DNA of 64,000 nt, taken from positions 46,250,147-46,314,146 of the forward strand of contig CM055110.1 in assembly GCA_029204225.1 (NCBI GenBank), in the 5' to 3' direction. The DNA comes from Diphasiastrum complanatum (lineage: Eukaryota > Streptophyta > Lycopodiopsida > Lycopodiales > Lycopodiaceae). Made by a program: the position numbers and the translations under genes. Positions 34,518 through 47,345 of the stretch are shown piece by piece (position 1 is the stretch's first letter; each line of letters begins with the position of its first letter). The notes under the pieces are model-generated. The model was not told where the DNA came from. It did not search any database and was given only the letters and a program-made list of their open reading frames with translations.

Positions 34518-36640
34518 CTGTTTTGGCATTTTCTATCCATTGGAAGACGCATAGCATAAGAGACACCATTATTTATATTCATTTACTTGTCAGAATCTGG
34601 ACATTTTAGCTACTTATGATTCATCTCCTTGGGAATATATGTTACAGACGTACATAGTAGCTTTATATCTGAAAATCTTACTGGCTTGTTTGTGTTCTGT
34701 ATCACATTCGAAGTCACAGCGTACCTTCTGTAGATTTTTAACATAGGTAGCAAAATATGTTTCCTTCTTTACCACGAGTTATTTCTCAGGAAGTAAATTA
34801 CAACTTTCAGATAAGATTTATGTAGTGCCTTTGATTCTGCAGGTGCTTATCTTTTTTATTGTTTATATTTGTGATATTGTTGAGATTGATAGATACAAGA
34901 TGTAGTTTGGGGCCTGGGCTAAGTACACAAATTCTGTTCATTAAGGTCTAGTAAATTGTGGGATCAGGATGTTGGATAAATGTTTTTGCAAATAGTTTTG
35001 AGTCACATAATGCTAGTACAAAGCAGTCTACCAAATTGGTTTGCATTGGTTTGCGATGAATGGCTGCTGTAGCTTTTTTTTTCCTCTTCAATGTCCTCAT
35101 TTGTGTTATGGATTGGAGTTGAAATCCTAACCTCAATTTAGAGGAAAGCAAGTCTTAGCCAACTCACCACACATTAGAGGACCTGGAAATCTTTTCTTAA
35201 GAAAATGATAGTGATCTGTTTTCAAGAATGACTCGACTCAGTAGCCCTGTTTTAGGGATTTAATGGCATGGAGATGGATGTAGAACACACTAAGTTTCCA
35301 AACTAAGATATAGGCAAAACTTGAACGGAGGCTTGACAGAGCACCAAAGAGGATTGAAATTTAGACCTAGGGGATCATTATAATGGCCCTGACATTGCTT
35401 CATCTGAAAGGCCAAATGCTATATTCTCCCCCATGCCTGTGTTCTACTGTAGATACTTTGTCCATCCATTGCATTGTAATGTGTTGCTGCTTGTCCTTGT
35501 CAACCATATGATACATGTTCAAAAAAACATTTCAGTGGACAAAATTTATACACATTAGTCAAATGCAACATCACAATGGACAAATTGGTGACTTTTAGTT
35601 ATAGGGCATTCTGACTTCTAGTAAGTTGAGTTTAAATCCAAATCAGGAATCTAATTTCTATCAAATAATCGCCATAATAGCTCATCTTGTAGTATTAAAT
35701 ATTACTGCTCAAATATTTGCCATTTCAAAACCAGGAAAGACAGTTCTTCATATGACCTGTGTCCGTTGATAATAATTGGTTCGTATTATATGTTTCATAA
35801 TTAGTATGTGCTTGTAGCTTTAGTGATGGATGGACTTGGAAGTGGCCTGATAACAGAAGATGTCAATCCTAGAAGGGTTGCAATAGCTACACAAAGCTGT
35901 GCTTTTAAACTATACATCTACGTACCAGTTTTTGAGATGATCTAAGTTCTTATTTGTTTGATGGTGCATTTGTTACAAATCACAAGGCATGCATTGGACA
36001 ACAAAATTGCACGTGAACTTAGAGAGACAGTAGTTCACTAGATTTAGACCCACAAACCATGTGTTTGACTTGCATGCAGTCTTATCCTTCAGTTTTACTC
36101 AATCTCAATAAATAACACCTAAAATATAAGGAACTTGACATTAAATATTTGAGTAAGTATTGAGAAAGGTTTTACCAAAAACACACACACGCACACGCAC
36201 ACGCACACGCACACACACACACACATACTAGTTGCTTGTGCTCGTTGATATGCATTTTTATTTTAACCTTTATAGTGGAAAATATATTAATCTAAAAAAT
36301 CTTTAAAGTGGGCATCAAATTTAGTGAAATCTTTGATAATGAAAGTCCCTTTTATTTAACACCTTTCACCATGAAAGTATATACTTACCCTTTTGTTTAA
36401 CACCTTTCACCATGAAAGTTTTGGGAGGCCTTACCAAATGGATTCATACTATGTCATGCATCCTACTCCATGCATAAAAGATGCCATTTCACATTTTTGA
36501 ACTAAAAGATGTTCATGTGAGAGGGTGCACCCATGCCATCATGGGTGCATTTACCTAACCCATCCATAGGCACAAATGTCACAAACAAGTAAAACCATGA
36601 CAAAATAATCCTCAAATGTATTAGTTTTTAGTTTTATTTA
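34518..36640. other. Intergenic stretch after FKBP gene, nothing recognised
   Basis: AT-rich sequence without coding similarity. A CA/CG dinucleotide repeat (ACACGCACACGC type) lies at about 36,181-36,226. Confidence 0.5.
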
Positions 36641-36737
36641 GCTTTTTTCTATGTGTGTGTGTGACGTTTTATGTCGGCAAAGCGTGACATTTTTGTCGGC
36701 AAACACAAGGTCACACAAATAGTTATATATAGATATA

Positions 36738-36960
36738 CTAGTTGTGAGTGCCCGTCGTTGACGGGAAATGGCGGCCGATCTAGGTGACGGTTGATGATTT
36801 GAAAATTCAGTATGTCGTTGACAGGCGATGATTTTCCGATCCAGTTGACAGTTGATGATCTAGTGGGTATGCCCGTCGTTGACGGGCGGCCAGCGATCTG
36901 GGTGACGTCCGATGATTTGGATGGCGGTCGATGGTTTAGGAGGATAGCCGATGGTCTCCG
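36738..36960 (-). mobile_element. Helitron-like 3' end with repeated hairpins
   Basis: On the minus strand the hairpin CCCGTCAACGACGGG is followed by about nine bases and then CTAG with a T next, the layout of a Helitron 3' end. The hairpin core recurs near 36,870 and in damaged form near 36,815. A related copy lies at 42,180-42,562. The similarity between the two copies extends beyond CTAG on the other side (a CGTTTT-TGTCGGCAAA-like segment), which argues against CTAG being a clean edge. No Rep/helicase coding sequence is present. Confidence 0.4.
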
Positions 36961-37920
36961 GTATCGAAAATTCTGAGTGTTGGTATCGAAAAATCTAATT
37001 TGGGGTATCAAAAATTGAATTTTTCGAGTGGATCTTGTGTCGAAAATTTTGACTGTTGGTATCGAAACATCTGATTTAGGGTATCGAAAAATTACGATTT
37101 TTTCGAGTTGATATGATATCAAAACTTCTGACTGTTGGTATCGAAAAATCTGATTTGAGGTATCAAAAATTCACGATTTTTTCGAGTCAGTTCATGTTGT
37201 TGGTATCGAAAAAAGCTGATTTTGGATATCGGAAAACTACGAATTTTTCGAGTCGATCTGATATCGAAAAATTATGTTCTTGGGGTATCGAAAAATCTGA
37301 TTTGAGGTATCGAAACATTGCAAATTTTTCGAGTCGATCCAGTATCGAGAATTTTGACTGTTGATATCGAAAAAACTGATGTGGGACATCGAAAAACTAC
37401 GAAGTTTTCGAGTCGATCTAGTATCGAAAATTCTAACTGTTGGTATCGAAAAATCTGATTTGGGGTATCGAAAAATTATGAAACTTTTTTTTCAATCCAG
37501 ACTGTTGGTATCGAAAAATCTAATTTGGGAGATTGAAAAACTATGAATTTTTCGAGTTGTTCAGGTATCGAAAAATTCTATTTTTGGGGTATTGAAAAAT
37601 ATGATTTGAGGTATAAAAAAATTATGAATTTTTTGAGTTGATCCGGTATCGAGAATTCAGACTGTTAGTATTGAAAAACTACGAAGTTTTCGAGTCGATC
37701 CGGTATCGAAAATTATGACTGTTGGTATCAAAAAATCTGACTTGGGGTATTGAAAAATTACGAATTTTTTGAGTCGAGTCTAGTTGAGCCAGTATCGAGA
37801 AATTCTAATTTTAGGTATCGAAAAATTATGGATTTTTTTGAGTCGATATTATATCGAAAAATTCTGATTCTTGATTTCGATCTTTGGGTCGAAAAAATTC
37901 GATACTGGAATTTTTTGATC
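36961..37920 (+). repeat. Tandem array, period about 76-80 bp
   Basis: About a dozen diverged units, each with two or three GTATCGAAAAAT-type sub-motifs and an ATTTTTCGAGTCGATC-type segment. Unit starts near 36,961, 37,037 and 37,115 give the period. The array begins directly after the hairpin block. A periodic forward frame (VGIEKSDLRYRK-like) runs through two units but is a by-product of the repeat. Confidence 0.85.
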
Positions 37921-37939
37921 TTCTGCTAAAAAATGTTGC

Positions 37940-38036
37940 TAACTTAATGTTGCTAGCATATCAATAACTCTTTTTAATGTTGCTAGTAGATCAATAACTC
38001 TTTTCAATGTTGCTAGTAGATCAATAACCCTTTTTA
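37940..38036 (+). repeat. 31-bp tandem triplication
   Basis: Three near-identical copies of a unit containing AATGTTGCTAG and TCAATAACTCTTTT follow directly after the 78-bp array. Confidence 0.8.
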
Positions 38037-38920
38037 AAACAAAGTAGACTACGTGGAGAGCACTTAAGGTCAGTTTTTTGAATAAGTGGCTGGAATGTTT
38101 TAAGTCCAATCAGCTCCTCCTTGAACACCAATTAAAACTAGAAAGCTTTAATAGCCACTGGATGTGCATAATTATTTGCAATTTCAAAAGCGATGCACAT
38201 TCTAACTACTTCAAAGCTATTCTGCCATGTTTACTATTTATTTTACTTGGTCCCAAAGCCATAGTCGGCTTGTGATTATCAACACCACATAAGGCTATAG
38301 CCCTCGCTCGGTTGGGGGCAGAAAGAAAGCGGACCAATGCATTAGCTGTAAAGAAATTCCAGGCAATGCTGAGAAGCATCGTGTGTCATAAGATTAGAAC
38401 ACAAAATCATCCTAGTTGATGAGTTACAGTTCTGAAGTGATTTTCAAGTCCGATTTGGGACAATATAGGGATACTATCAACGACTGACAACAATGTATAT
38501 CTGCCCTAACTTGATTGTCACGAAAGCTTATTAAAACCAAAAGCGCCAATAGATGTAATTGGGATCACATGATTTTGTTTGAGCTTTGTGAACAAAAATT
38601 AGCTACAACCTTGTCCATTTGCAATAAAGAGACGAAAACATTACCATAAACAAAATTCAACTTCAACTATCATACACGACGCGTTTGTGATCAACTTCGC
38701 TTTTTCATTTGAAGACAAAAATCAACGTCCTCTCATCCAGAATACGTTTATGAATTACGAAGAAATTTTTATAACAGTTCTCTATTCCTTAAACATAAAG
38801 ATTGGGGAAACTGGATTTTAGACAAAATTCACAACTTGATTGTGAAGTCAACCATCCAAAAACTGATGAAATAATCGGTTTTATAAGCTGAAAATAGGGC
38901 CAAATTTTGCTAGCATCAAT
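38037..38920. other. Unassigned stretch
   Basis: No recognisable gene, repeat edge or RNA. It would be the 3' flank of the reverse-strand exon cluster to its right. Confidence 0.4.
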
Positions 38921-40903
38921 TCATAGAGCTGCATCAATGCCATCCCTTGAAAAACTCTTCCGGATCAATCTCATGAACTTTTTTATTGTTGGCCTCCTTG
39001 ACCAGTCACTTGATATGCGACTTGTGTTCTCATTGTCAGATGCACAACAAACATTAATTCAAGACTAATAATCACAAGGACGCAAACTGGACTTCAAAAT
39101 GATTATAGAGAAGCGATTGCTTACACAATGGATTTATCAGCATCAATTAAGAAATCATAGTGGTGCTGCTGAACATCATATTGTGAATGCCTGGGAAGTA
39201 ACGCACCTTTGAGGAACTTCAACTTCAGTCAAAAGTGGCCATTTTGGTAGCCGCAGGTGCGATCGGCCAACTTTTAGATCTTCTGCTCAAGCATAGCATT
39301 TTCTGGTTTTCTCTGAAGGCAACAATTTATTATGAGCGCTCTGAAGGTAGCAATTCCTCGAGCATATCTTTCTACGATGAATATAGCCAACGATCAGTAG
39401 ATCGAGGTCAGATTCGAATCAGTTTCCAGCCAAGAACAAAATGGCATCTTCCATAACAGCGCATTTCATCCATTCATAGAGCCAGATAACCAACAATTTT
39501 GTATGAGCAATCCAGAAGGACACATTCAATGACGGCTTTCTTGTAGGTTATCTTCATGGAACCAACACACCATTATTCTCACGATGGAGGGTAGGGGGAG
39601 CGATGGAGGAAAGTTGACTGAATCCGACACATTTGAGCTCATGCACCCCTAGACTATTTGATCGTATGAAGCGTGAAGCGCATTAATGACAGTCTGTGCT
39701 ACAAAATATTACTGTGCAAATCTTTAGTAAGCGAAGTCTCAACGGGAGTAGCCAACTTCAGATTAGAATATTTTGCTAGCTACAAAACATAAAAGCGAGA
39801 CGATTCATATGCCCTTCACAAATGTTAAAACATCATTAATAAAGCACATGTAGAAAATTATGAAATGAACTCTCAACATAAGATGCTTAAGAAAGCATTA
39901 CCTTAAGCAGCCTCTTCTAGTAAAGGAAAGATGAATCTCGCCTCCATCTGAGCATGTTCCTGCATCAACTCTAATGTATTGCCATAGCCTTTCCAGAGCA
40001 TCTGCAATTGCATTTGCATGTATGACCTAACATCAACGCTGAAAAAACATCTGATGGAGATAAGTTGTCCAATCAATTAGCAACATCAGCAACAACAATG
40101 ATTGTTCAGTCCAATCAGATGCTAATTGATTGGACACAATTCATAAATGCTTAATCAAAAAGCCCATTTATTATCATCCAAGTGTCACCATATAGCCTGA
40201 CACTCGTGAAATTAAGAACACTAAAATCAGTAAAACCCCAACAGGGTCATTATGGCCACATACCAATTGTATGTTCCCTGAAACATAAAGCGAATATTCT
40301 TTTAACTAACTCTCAAAAGCTAGGTAGGATTTATAATTGTGAAACTGCTAGCTGTGAATTTTTTTGCTTCAAGGACATGCCATTACTGATCAAAGAGGAT
40401 TCATGAATTTACAAACCTTAGAAGGAGAGTTGAGTTCTGGATCCTTACTAGATACATAAGCTCTTGATTCCAATACAACAACTTGGAAATATGTAATAAC
40501 TGAATCCGTTTATGTCATCTACATCTGTAAAATTGCTTGTTTCTCATAAAGTGTGAAAGACCTACAAAGACTTATTGAAATCCACATGAAAAAAGGGCAT
40601 ACCTAATACTCTCCTCCATTTTATTCAAGAGTTTCTCTTGATGTTGCTGATCCCATATATACAACACAAAAAATCTTTCGAGCATCAACAACCATGGACA
40701 TAAGGTCTTTGTCTTGCGTGATTATGTCCTTTACCACGAAGATCACAACACTGGTCTTATTTTCAAAGAGATTATATGCTTTTTCAAATTGTTTCAAACT
40801 GACCTTTCCATCGTTTTTGTTTCCAAGATAAATGTAAAAATATGAGCAAATCTATCATGTACTTTTTGTACATCAATGCTTTTCAAGGCAATATAATATC
40901 CAT

Positions 40904-41388
40904 TGTAAGCTTTGTAGGCCCAAAAGGAGCTATTAGCCTTAAGAACAAGGCGGTTCCCTCTTTAGGCCTTTCAAGGTAACTAATAAGGATAAAAGGCCAA
41001 TAAGGGCCCAATGTAGTTTGAATAATACTTAACAAGGGCTAACTATCCCTCAAGATAGTTAAGTTAAGTCAAGTAAGAGCATTGTCTATAACTAGGCAAG
41101 AGACATCATTTTGTGGATCTTTTGGCTCATTTGCAAGTGAGAGCTTCTAGCTTCCTTGTGAATGTGTGCCATAGGGATCTCCATTGCTAGGTCTCATGTG
41201 CCCTATCCACATGAATCAATGCTCCATTTCCATTGATTGTACTCTTTCTTCCATTGCTAATGTGATTCCATTGTGATCTCCATGTTTCTAGCTTTCTATT
41301 GATATGCTATCTTGAATGCTTTGTACTTTTCTTGCTCTTAGCTTTATTTCCATTGTAGTTGCTATTTGCTTAGATTTGGCACTTGACA
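40904..41388 (+). repeat. LTR inserted within the reverse-strand gene
   Basis: It starts TGTAAGCTTTGTAGG and ends CACTTGACA. A primer site (TTGGTATCAAAGCATAG, 41,393 on) follows four bases later. The 5' edge coincides with the end of the exon-like coding segment on its left. Leader-like sequence with two imperfect internal repeats follows to about 41,900. No gag or second LTR is visible. Confidence 0.6.
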
Positions 41389-42001
41389 TTTCTTGGTATC
41401 AAAGCATAGATCCATGATTCATGATGATTCTATGTGAATTCCATTAGATTTGATGAGTTTATTGTTTTTGTAGCTTTCTTTTTGTTAATTTTTAACTTTG
41501 AATTTTTCAATTCTATTCAGACGAATTTTTAGCATTCAATCTCGTTTTTCTATTTCTAATTTGATTCAATAGGTTTGTAGAGCTTTGTCTTAGCTTTAAT
41601 TTACATCAATTCTCAAGGCATTTGGATAAGAGAAGCAAAAGTTATTGCACTTTTCCCAAAGGCTGTCAAAATAGGTGACTAGAATTTTGCTTTCACTTGA
41701 TTTGAATTTTTCAGATTTGATCTGAGTTTTTATTTCAAGTTTCTTTCCATAGGATTGTAGAGCATTGTCTTAGCTTTGATCTGATCCATATGGCAGGTCA
41801 TTTGGATTAGAATCCAAAAAATTGTGACAATTCTTGATTCATAGCTCTAGTTTTGTTAGTTTTCTTTCTTCAAAATTTTCAATCCTGTTATGTTGTTAAT
41901 ATGACTACGGCTTTGCACACAATAATGATCATCGCACCTGCAGATGCACACAGCCTCACGGCTAGCCATCAAGCACCCAAAGCAGCAGGATCACTGATGT
42001 C

Positions 42002-42005
<4 letters not shown>

Positions 42006-42087
<82 letters not shown>
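42006..42087 (+). repeat. (GA)n microsatellite
   Basis: Uninterrupted GA dinucleotides of about 82 bp, followed by A/G-rich sequence. Confidence 0.97.
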
Positions 42088-42089
<2 letters not shown>

Positions 42090-42179
42090 GGGAAAAAAAA
42101 ATTTGAAATGTGTGTCCCAAAAAAAAATGAAAAAAAAGGCTTGTATGTGTGGTTTTTTACACACCTTTTTTTTTCAAAC

Positions 42180-42562
42180 GTTTTTCTAGCTCTTTTCTTT
42201 GCAAATGAGTGACGTTTTTGTGGGCAGAGTGTGACATTTTTGGTGGCAAAAACACACACACTCTCTCTAAAATATTTTATACTATATAGACTAGTAAAGA
42301 GTGTTGGGTGGTCCTAATGTGGTCTAAAATGGTGAGTAAGCCTGTCGATGATGGGTGGCTGACAATTTGGGTTACGGTCGATGGATTGGCTCAAAGGTCA
42401 ATGGTTTGGGTCGAAAGTAGGTATGCCTGTCGTTGACGAGATCAGGATGGCGGCCGATGATTTGGATGACGACTGATGTTTAGGAGGAAAGCTGATGGTC
42501 GTTCACGGGTGGCCCACTATTCAAAGTAATATATGTTAAGCCCGTCATTGACGGGCGACCTA
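42180..42562 (-). repeat. Second copy of the hairpin repeat family
   Basis: It shares with 36,640-36,960 a GTGACGTTTTTGTGGGCA-type segment, a TATATAGACTAGT stretch and several diverged CCCGTCATTGACGGG-type hairpins (near 42,342, 42,426 and 42,541). It also shares CGATGATTTGGATG and TTTAGGAGGA segments. There is no 78-bp array behind this copy. Confidence 0.6.
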
Positions 42563-42583
42563 CTATTCAAAGTAAAATGTTGT

Positions 42584-42870
42584 TCATGCATGTGTGTGTG
42601 TGTGTGTGTTCAAAGTGAATATGTTGTTCATGCATGTGATATGTATGTGTGTTCGTGTGCATGTGTGAGGATGTTTTTTTGGATTTATATGTGATGTGTG
42701 TGTGTGTGTGTGGGAGTTCATATTTGATGTGTGTATGTGTGTGTGCATATTTGATATGTGTATATATGCGTGCATATGTGTGTGTGCATGTTCAGTGTGT
42801 CTACAATTGTATGTTTATGTTTGTGTGCATGCAAGTGGTGTTTGTGTATGTGTGTGTACATTTATGCATT
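42584..42870 (+). repeat. TG-rich low-complexity tract
   Basis: Runs of TG mixed with CATATTTGA-type units. Valine/cysteine-rich frames on the plus strand and His/Thr-rich frames on the minus strand are artefacts of the repeat. Confidence 0.9.
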
Positions 42871-43834
42871 TTGTTTATCGATAATTTGGACTAAGAATAG
42901 GTTTTACAAAATTTTGAAATACATCATACACAAAAATATCCAAATTCACTCGTGTACACTATGAGATTCTTATTGGCAGCCATAACCATCGAAAGAATCC
43001 CATAACATTTTTGGTTAAGAGATATTTTAAATAGTCCGAATATATATTTTTAACCAATTTCAAAACATCATAGAAATGTCATTACTTAAATCTAATACCA
43101 TTACCTGATATGCGCCAATGATGCTATCTTCACTGATCAAAAAATGAATATACAGCTCTCCATCACCAAGTAGCTCCCTAAATTCCACAAAAAATCAACG
43201 ATGATTCACCATCAAGTTCACCATCTACACAAACACACAGACAGGTGGCCAATTGTTATTAGATGACACACAAAATCCAATCTACAAATAAAAATAAAAG
43301 AATATGCAACATGATGTGACTTAAATGTAATTTTTATCATGTCTATTTAAAAAATATGTGATACTTTTCAGTATAATGTGTTGTAACAGTGAAAATTGTG
43401 AGTATATTGTTTATAAACGTAAAGATGCATGCTAATAAAACATGACAAACCATTAAGCCGATATACAAAGTGAAGCAAATACCTTGTTCAAAAATACTTG
43501 TTTACTTCGCCTTGAACTGCGTCGGTTTGTTGTGTGACACGGGCTATGCTACAACATCCACCCAGGAGGATGCAAAACCTTCAAATTGGGATATGCTTCA
43601 ATTGGTTTAAGGTTGTCACTATAGGCCTCTACATTTGTAAACAAATTTTAAACTTTGGCATTCACCAAAGTGATTGTGTATGGTTGCAGATGCCTACATC
43701 TAAATGCTCGCAACAATAAGAGCCTCCTTGAATTTGAAGGTTACATTCTCCCAGGAAGGTGTGGCAAAACCTATGTCAGACACACAATAATATTCACCAA
43801 CTGCAAAAAAAACATTTACGTTTATTTGAATGTA

Positions 43835-44020
43835 CATACATACTTATACACACACCCATAGATATGTACATACCTATATATACACACCCATACATACACA
43901 TACATATACACACCCATACATGTATAGATATACACATATACATACACACACATACATATACACAAAAAACACATATTTATAAATACATACACACACACAT
44001 ATACACACAAAAAACTCACA
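43835..44020 (+). repeat. CA/CATA-rich low-complexity tract
   Basis: ACATACATATACACACCC-type repeats, rich in the complement of the TG-rich tract 1 kb upstream. It lies just beyond the first exon-like segment of the reverse-strand gene. Confidence 0.9.
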
Positions 44021-44829
44021 TTTATACGTAAAGGGGGGTTGTGCCAAGGCCCACCCCCTTCCCCCCAAAAAAATGGAGGGAGACAATATTGGAAGGACAG
44101 GCCAATATTGGGTTACGGCTAATATTTTGGGTTGTGGCCAATATTTTGTGCGATGACAGATTCAGAGAGAGAAATAATGGGGATGAAAATCCTTAAAAAA
44201 GTAATTCTTAACCTCATAGCTCGGTCTTAGGACCCCTCTTTAGGCCCACCGTATGTGGCTTCATGGAAAGGGGCTGCAATCAAGCTTAAGTAATCTTATA
44301 GTTGTGTCTAAAAGCATTCATTACCTTCTCACTTAAGCTAGATGTTGCTTCAACTCATGAAGAGGCCTAATGTTTAATGTGCTCCCCAAAGTTGATGTGC
44401 AATAGAACTCCATGAATGCATATAGGACGAGGCGTTCTGAGTTAGGGTTAGGGGGAGGGCTGTGCACATAGGAGCTTAAAGCTGAATCATCTATAAAGAA
44501 ACGATAACTACAAATACAATGCAATAATATCATAGTTATCGGCGGGTAGCCGAAGCTCTACAGATGTATGTATGGAATCTCTGGAAGTCCGAGAAGTTCC
44601 GTAGATGTGCTCGGCTTGGGAATCTTGGAATTCTCACAAAGGATCTTTCCAAGATGTTGGGGACGATTGCAAAAACTACAGTCTTGGGCTCCTACAAGAA
44701 TTGACACATACTAAGAATTGCTAATTTCGACACGTGTATGCTACGCTTTTGAAAGCCCTTTGATTAGGGTTTTGGGAGCTATAGGAGGCCGCAATACTGA
44801 ATGTCTTTGGCCCACATTAAAACGTCCCC
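44021..44829. other. Unassigned stretch left of chromovirus LTR
   Basis: No recognisable coding sequence. Part of it may belong to the LTR on its right, whose inner edge I cannot fix. Confidence 0.35.
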
Positions 44830-45327
44830 CAGCTCCCAACCGAGATAGAGCTTCCTAGAACACCAAAGGGAGGATTGCAGTAGAGGAAACTGTCCCAACC
44901 AAACCTAGACCATCCAATCTAGCCCCCAAGCAATCCTGGAGAAAGACAAGCCAAAAGAACGCTTCACAGACTGACGACATATCGGCCTCAGACTCTACAA
45001 TGATCCTCATAGACACTGGTGAAGGTATATATAGAGATATAGCCAACCCCACTTGCCCATGCACTGAGTCCACATGGAAGCACTCTAACTAATCATTCCA
45101 ATCCCCCATGCATGTCCACTACATGTAGGTACCCCTAACCCATAATAGTCAAGACCCATGCGTAAGCACAGTGCATGTACATCCTATCCCATACTAGGAT
45201 GCAACACACATGTAGTATACCACATGCGGGTATGACCCCATGGTCCTACTCGACTACTATCCAGATTAGGCCTAGCCCCTACAATCGAGATAGCCCCTAA
45301 TGGTACAAACCCCCATTAGGGCCAACA
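44830..45327 (-). repeat. Chromovirus 3' LTR
   Basis: On the minus strand it starts TGTTGGCCCTAATGG directly after a polypurine tract. Segments CCAACCAAACCTAGA and TCTAGCCCCCAAGC near 44,897-44,935 recur in the LTR at 56,335-56,806 and near 49,200-49,250. The left edge is estimated from that family's length. Confidence 0.6.
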
Positions 45328-45640
45328 TACTTCCCCCCTTATTTTAGTTCTGTCCTCAGAACTTAAAGTATGGGAAACTATTCTTTAGATTACCTTCTAG
45401 TTCACATGAATCCTCATCTTCAAAATATCATTTCCAATGAATCAGATGCTCAATAACCTCCTGATTACACAATCGCTTGGATCTTGTATCAAGCATCTTT
45501 TCAGGTTCTAAAGGCATCCTTTTCGATAAGTCTTCAAATAAATCTAGACTTTATTAGAACCAAGGTAATCGCTGAGTCTTGATTCCCTTTGGTAACACAT
45601 ACTGGTAAACTAAAGATCCAATCTTTTTCAAGATTTCCTA
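45328..45640 (-). pseudogene. Chromovirus pol end with chromodomain, plus polypurine tract
   Basis: The minus strand reads ILKKIGSLVYQ and LEPEKMLDTRSKRL, then EHLIHWK, the end of a Ty3/gypsy pol with a C-terminal chromodomain. A polypurine tract (AAGGGGGGAAGTA, 45,328-45,340) precedes the LTR. A closer-to-intact relative lies at 56,823-57,480. Stops and a truncated chromodomain make this a remnant. It is cut at about 45,640 by a copia gag in the other orientation. Confidence 0.75.
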
Positions 45641-45642
45641 TA

Positions 45643-46597
45643 ATGGCACCTTTGGGAGGATATCTCCTAGAAGCAAATGAAAGACTAAATACTTCTAATT
45701 ACTCAATTTGGAAGTTTAGAATGGAGTCCATTTTTATACTCCAGGATGCTATGGACATTGTGCTTGGTATTGAGGAGGAGCCTCAAGCACAGCTTGAAAT
45801 ACCAAAGTACAGGAAGAGAGCTAGAAATGTTAGATTGTAAGAGTATAGAAACTCCAATGGAGCAAATTGTTAAAGACCCTAACAAAGGTGATGAAAGATC
45901 CTTCGTGGACATCACTCTTTTTGGGAGTCTTATAGGCTCCTTAATTTGGCTCACAATAACTAGACCTGACATAAGTTTTAGTGTTCATAAGTTGAGCCAA
46001 GCTTTGTAAAATCCTACTATTCATTATTGGAAAATGGCCAAGAGAGTGCTTAGATACATATCTTCAACTTTTGATTATGGTTTATTGTATAAAAGTGAAG
46101 ATCTTTCTATAGTTGGCTATTCTGACTCGGATTTTGCAAGTGATAGAGCAGATCAAAAATCTACAAGTGCTTATGTCATATATCTTGCAGGAAACTTGAT
46201 ATTTTGGCTTTCCAAAAAGCAAGATACTGTATCACTCTCATCTTGTGAAGCTGAATATAAGGCACTCACTACTACAACAAAGGAAGTGCTTTGGATCAAA
46301 TAGCTGCTAGTGGAGCTAAAGATAATCATGGAAGATGATCTACCTATGATCATGTGTGACAACATTTCAGCCCAAGCCCTTGCCAACAATCCGATATTTC
46401 ATGCAAGGAGCAAACACATCGAAGTTGCACATCACTTCGTGAGAGAGAAGCTCATTAGAGGGGAAATCTACTTGGAGCACATCGACACATCATCTTGTAT
46501 TGCAAATTTGCTTACCAAACCTTTGAGCAAGAGTTCCTTCATCAAGCATAGAGCCAATCTTGGAGTAATACCAAGATCCAAATTCAAGTCAATATAG
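45643..46597 (+). pseudogene. Copia element with gag joined to RNase H (internal deletion)
   Basis: The gag N terminus starts at the ATG at 45,643 (LNTSNYSIWKFRMESIF, VLGIEEEPQAQLE). At about 45,828 it joins the end of RT/RNase H (MLDCKSIETPM, GSLIWLTITRPDISFSVHKL, RVLRYISSTFDYGL). The usual ending follows (DSDFASDRADQKSTSAYV, LSSCEAEYKAL, HIEVAHHFVREKL, stop at 46,597). Stops at 46,007 and 46,301 disable it. Protease, integrase and most of RT are gone. No 5' LTR lies upstream. Confidence 0.85.
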
Positions 46598-46603
46598 ATT
46601 GTT

Positions 46604-47345
<742 letters not shown>

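Larger units (their letters stand above)
38921..43803 (-). pseudogene. Unrecognised split gene, reverse strand, possibly damaged
   Basis: Several minus-strand segments look like exons. 43,698-43,800 follows a TTTTTTTGCAG acceptor (VSDIGFATPSWENVTFKF). 43,483-43,548 is 22 open codons between AG and GT (NRRSSRRSKQVFLNK). 43,105-43,224 is bounded by TAG and GTAATG (GELYIHFLISEDSIIGAYQ). About 40,626-40,902 reads ALKSIDVQKVHDRFAHIF, then LGNKNDGKVSLKQFEKAY and VVIFVVKDIITQDKDL. Others lie near 40,430-40,500 (VLESRAYVSSKDPELN), 39,905-40,050, 39,123-39,215 (HHYDFLIDADKSIV) and 38,921-39,050 with a stop. Two frame breaks fall in T runs (near 43,176 and 40,837). An in-frame TAG sits at the end of the first exon, and an LTR adjoins the 40.6-40.9 kb exon. 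I do not recognise the family and cannot complete the splice chain. Confidence covers coding origin, not structure. Confidence 0.45.

Noticed and set aside
37113-37546. Periodic frame with VGIEKSDLRYRK-like repeats, possible repeat protein
   Set aside because: It follows the 78-bp tandem array and breaks when units drift; no start context or domain.
39905-40050. Hemerythrin-like HHE protein (EHAQMEARFIFPLLEEA)
   Set aside because: A second frame of the same segment is equally open and runs into a donor site, so neither reading can be chosen; the motif alone is too short.
42649-42964. Val/Cys-rich frames
   Set aside because: Produced by TG-rich low-complexity DNA; all frames look similar.
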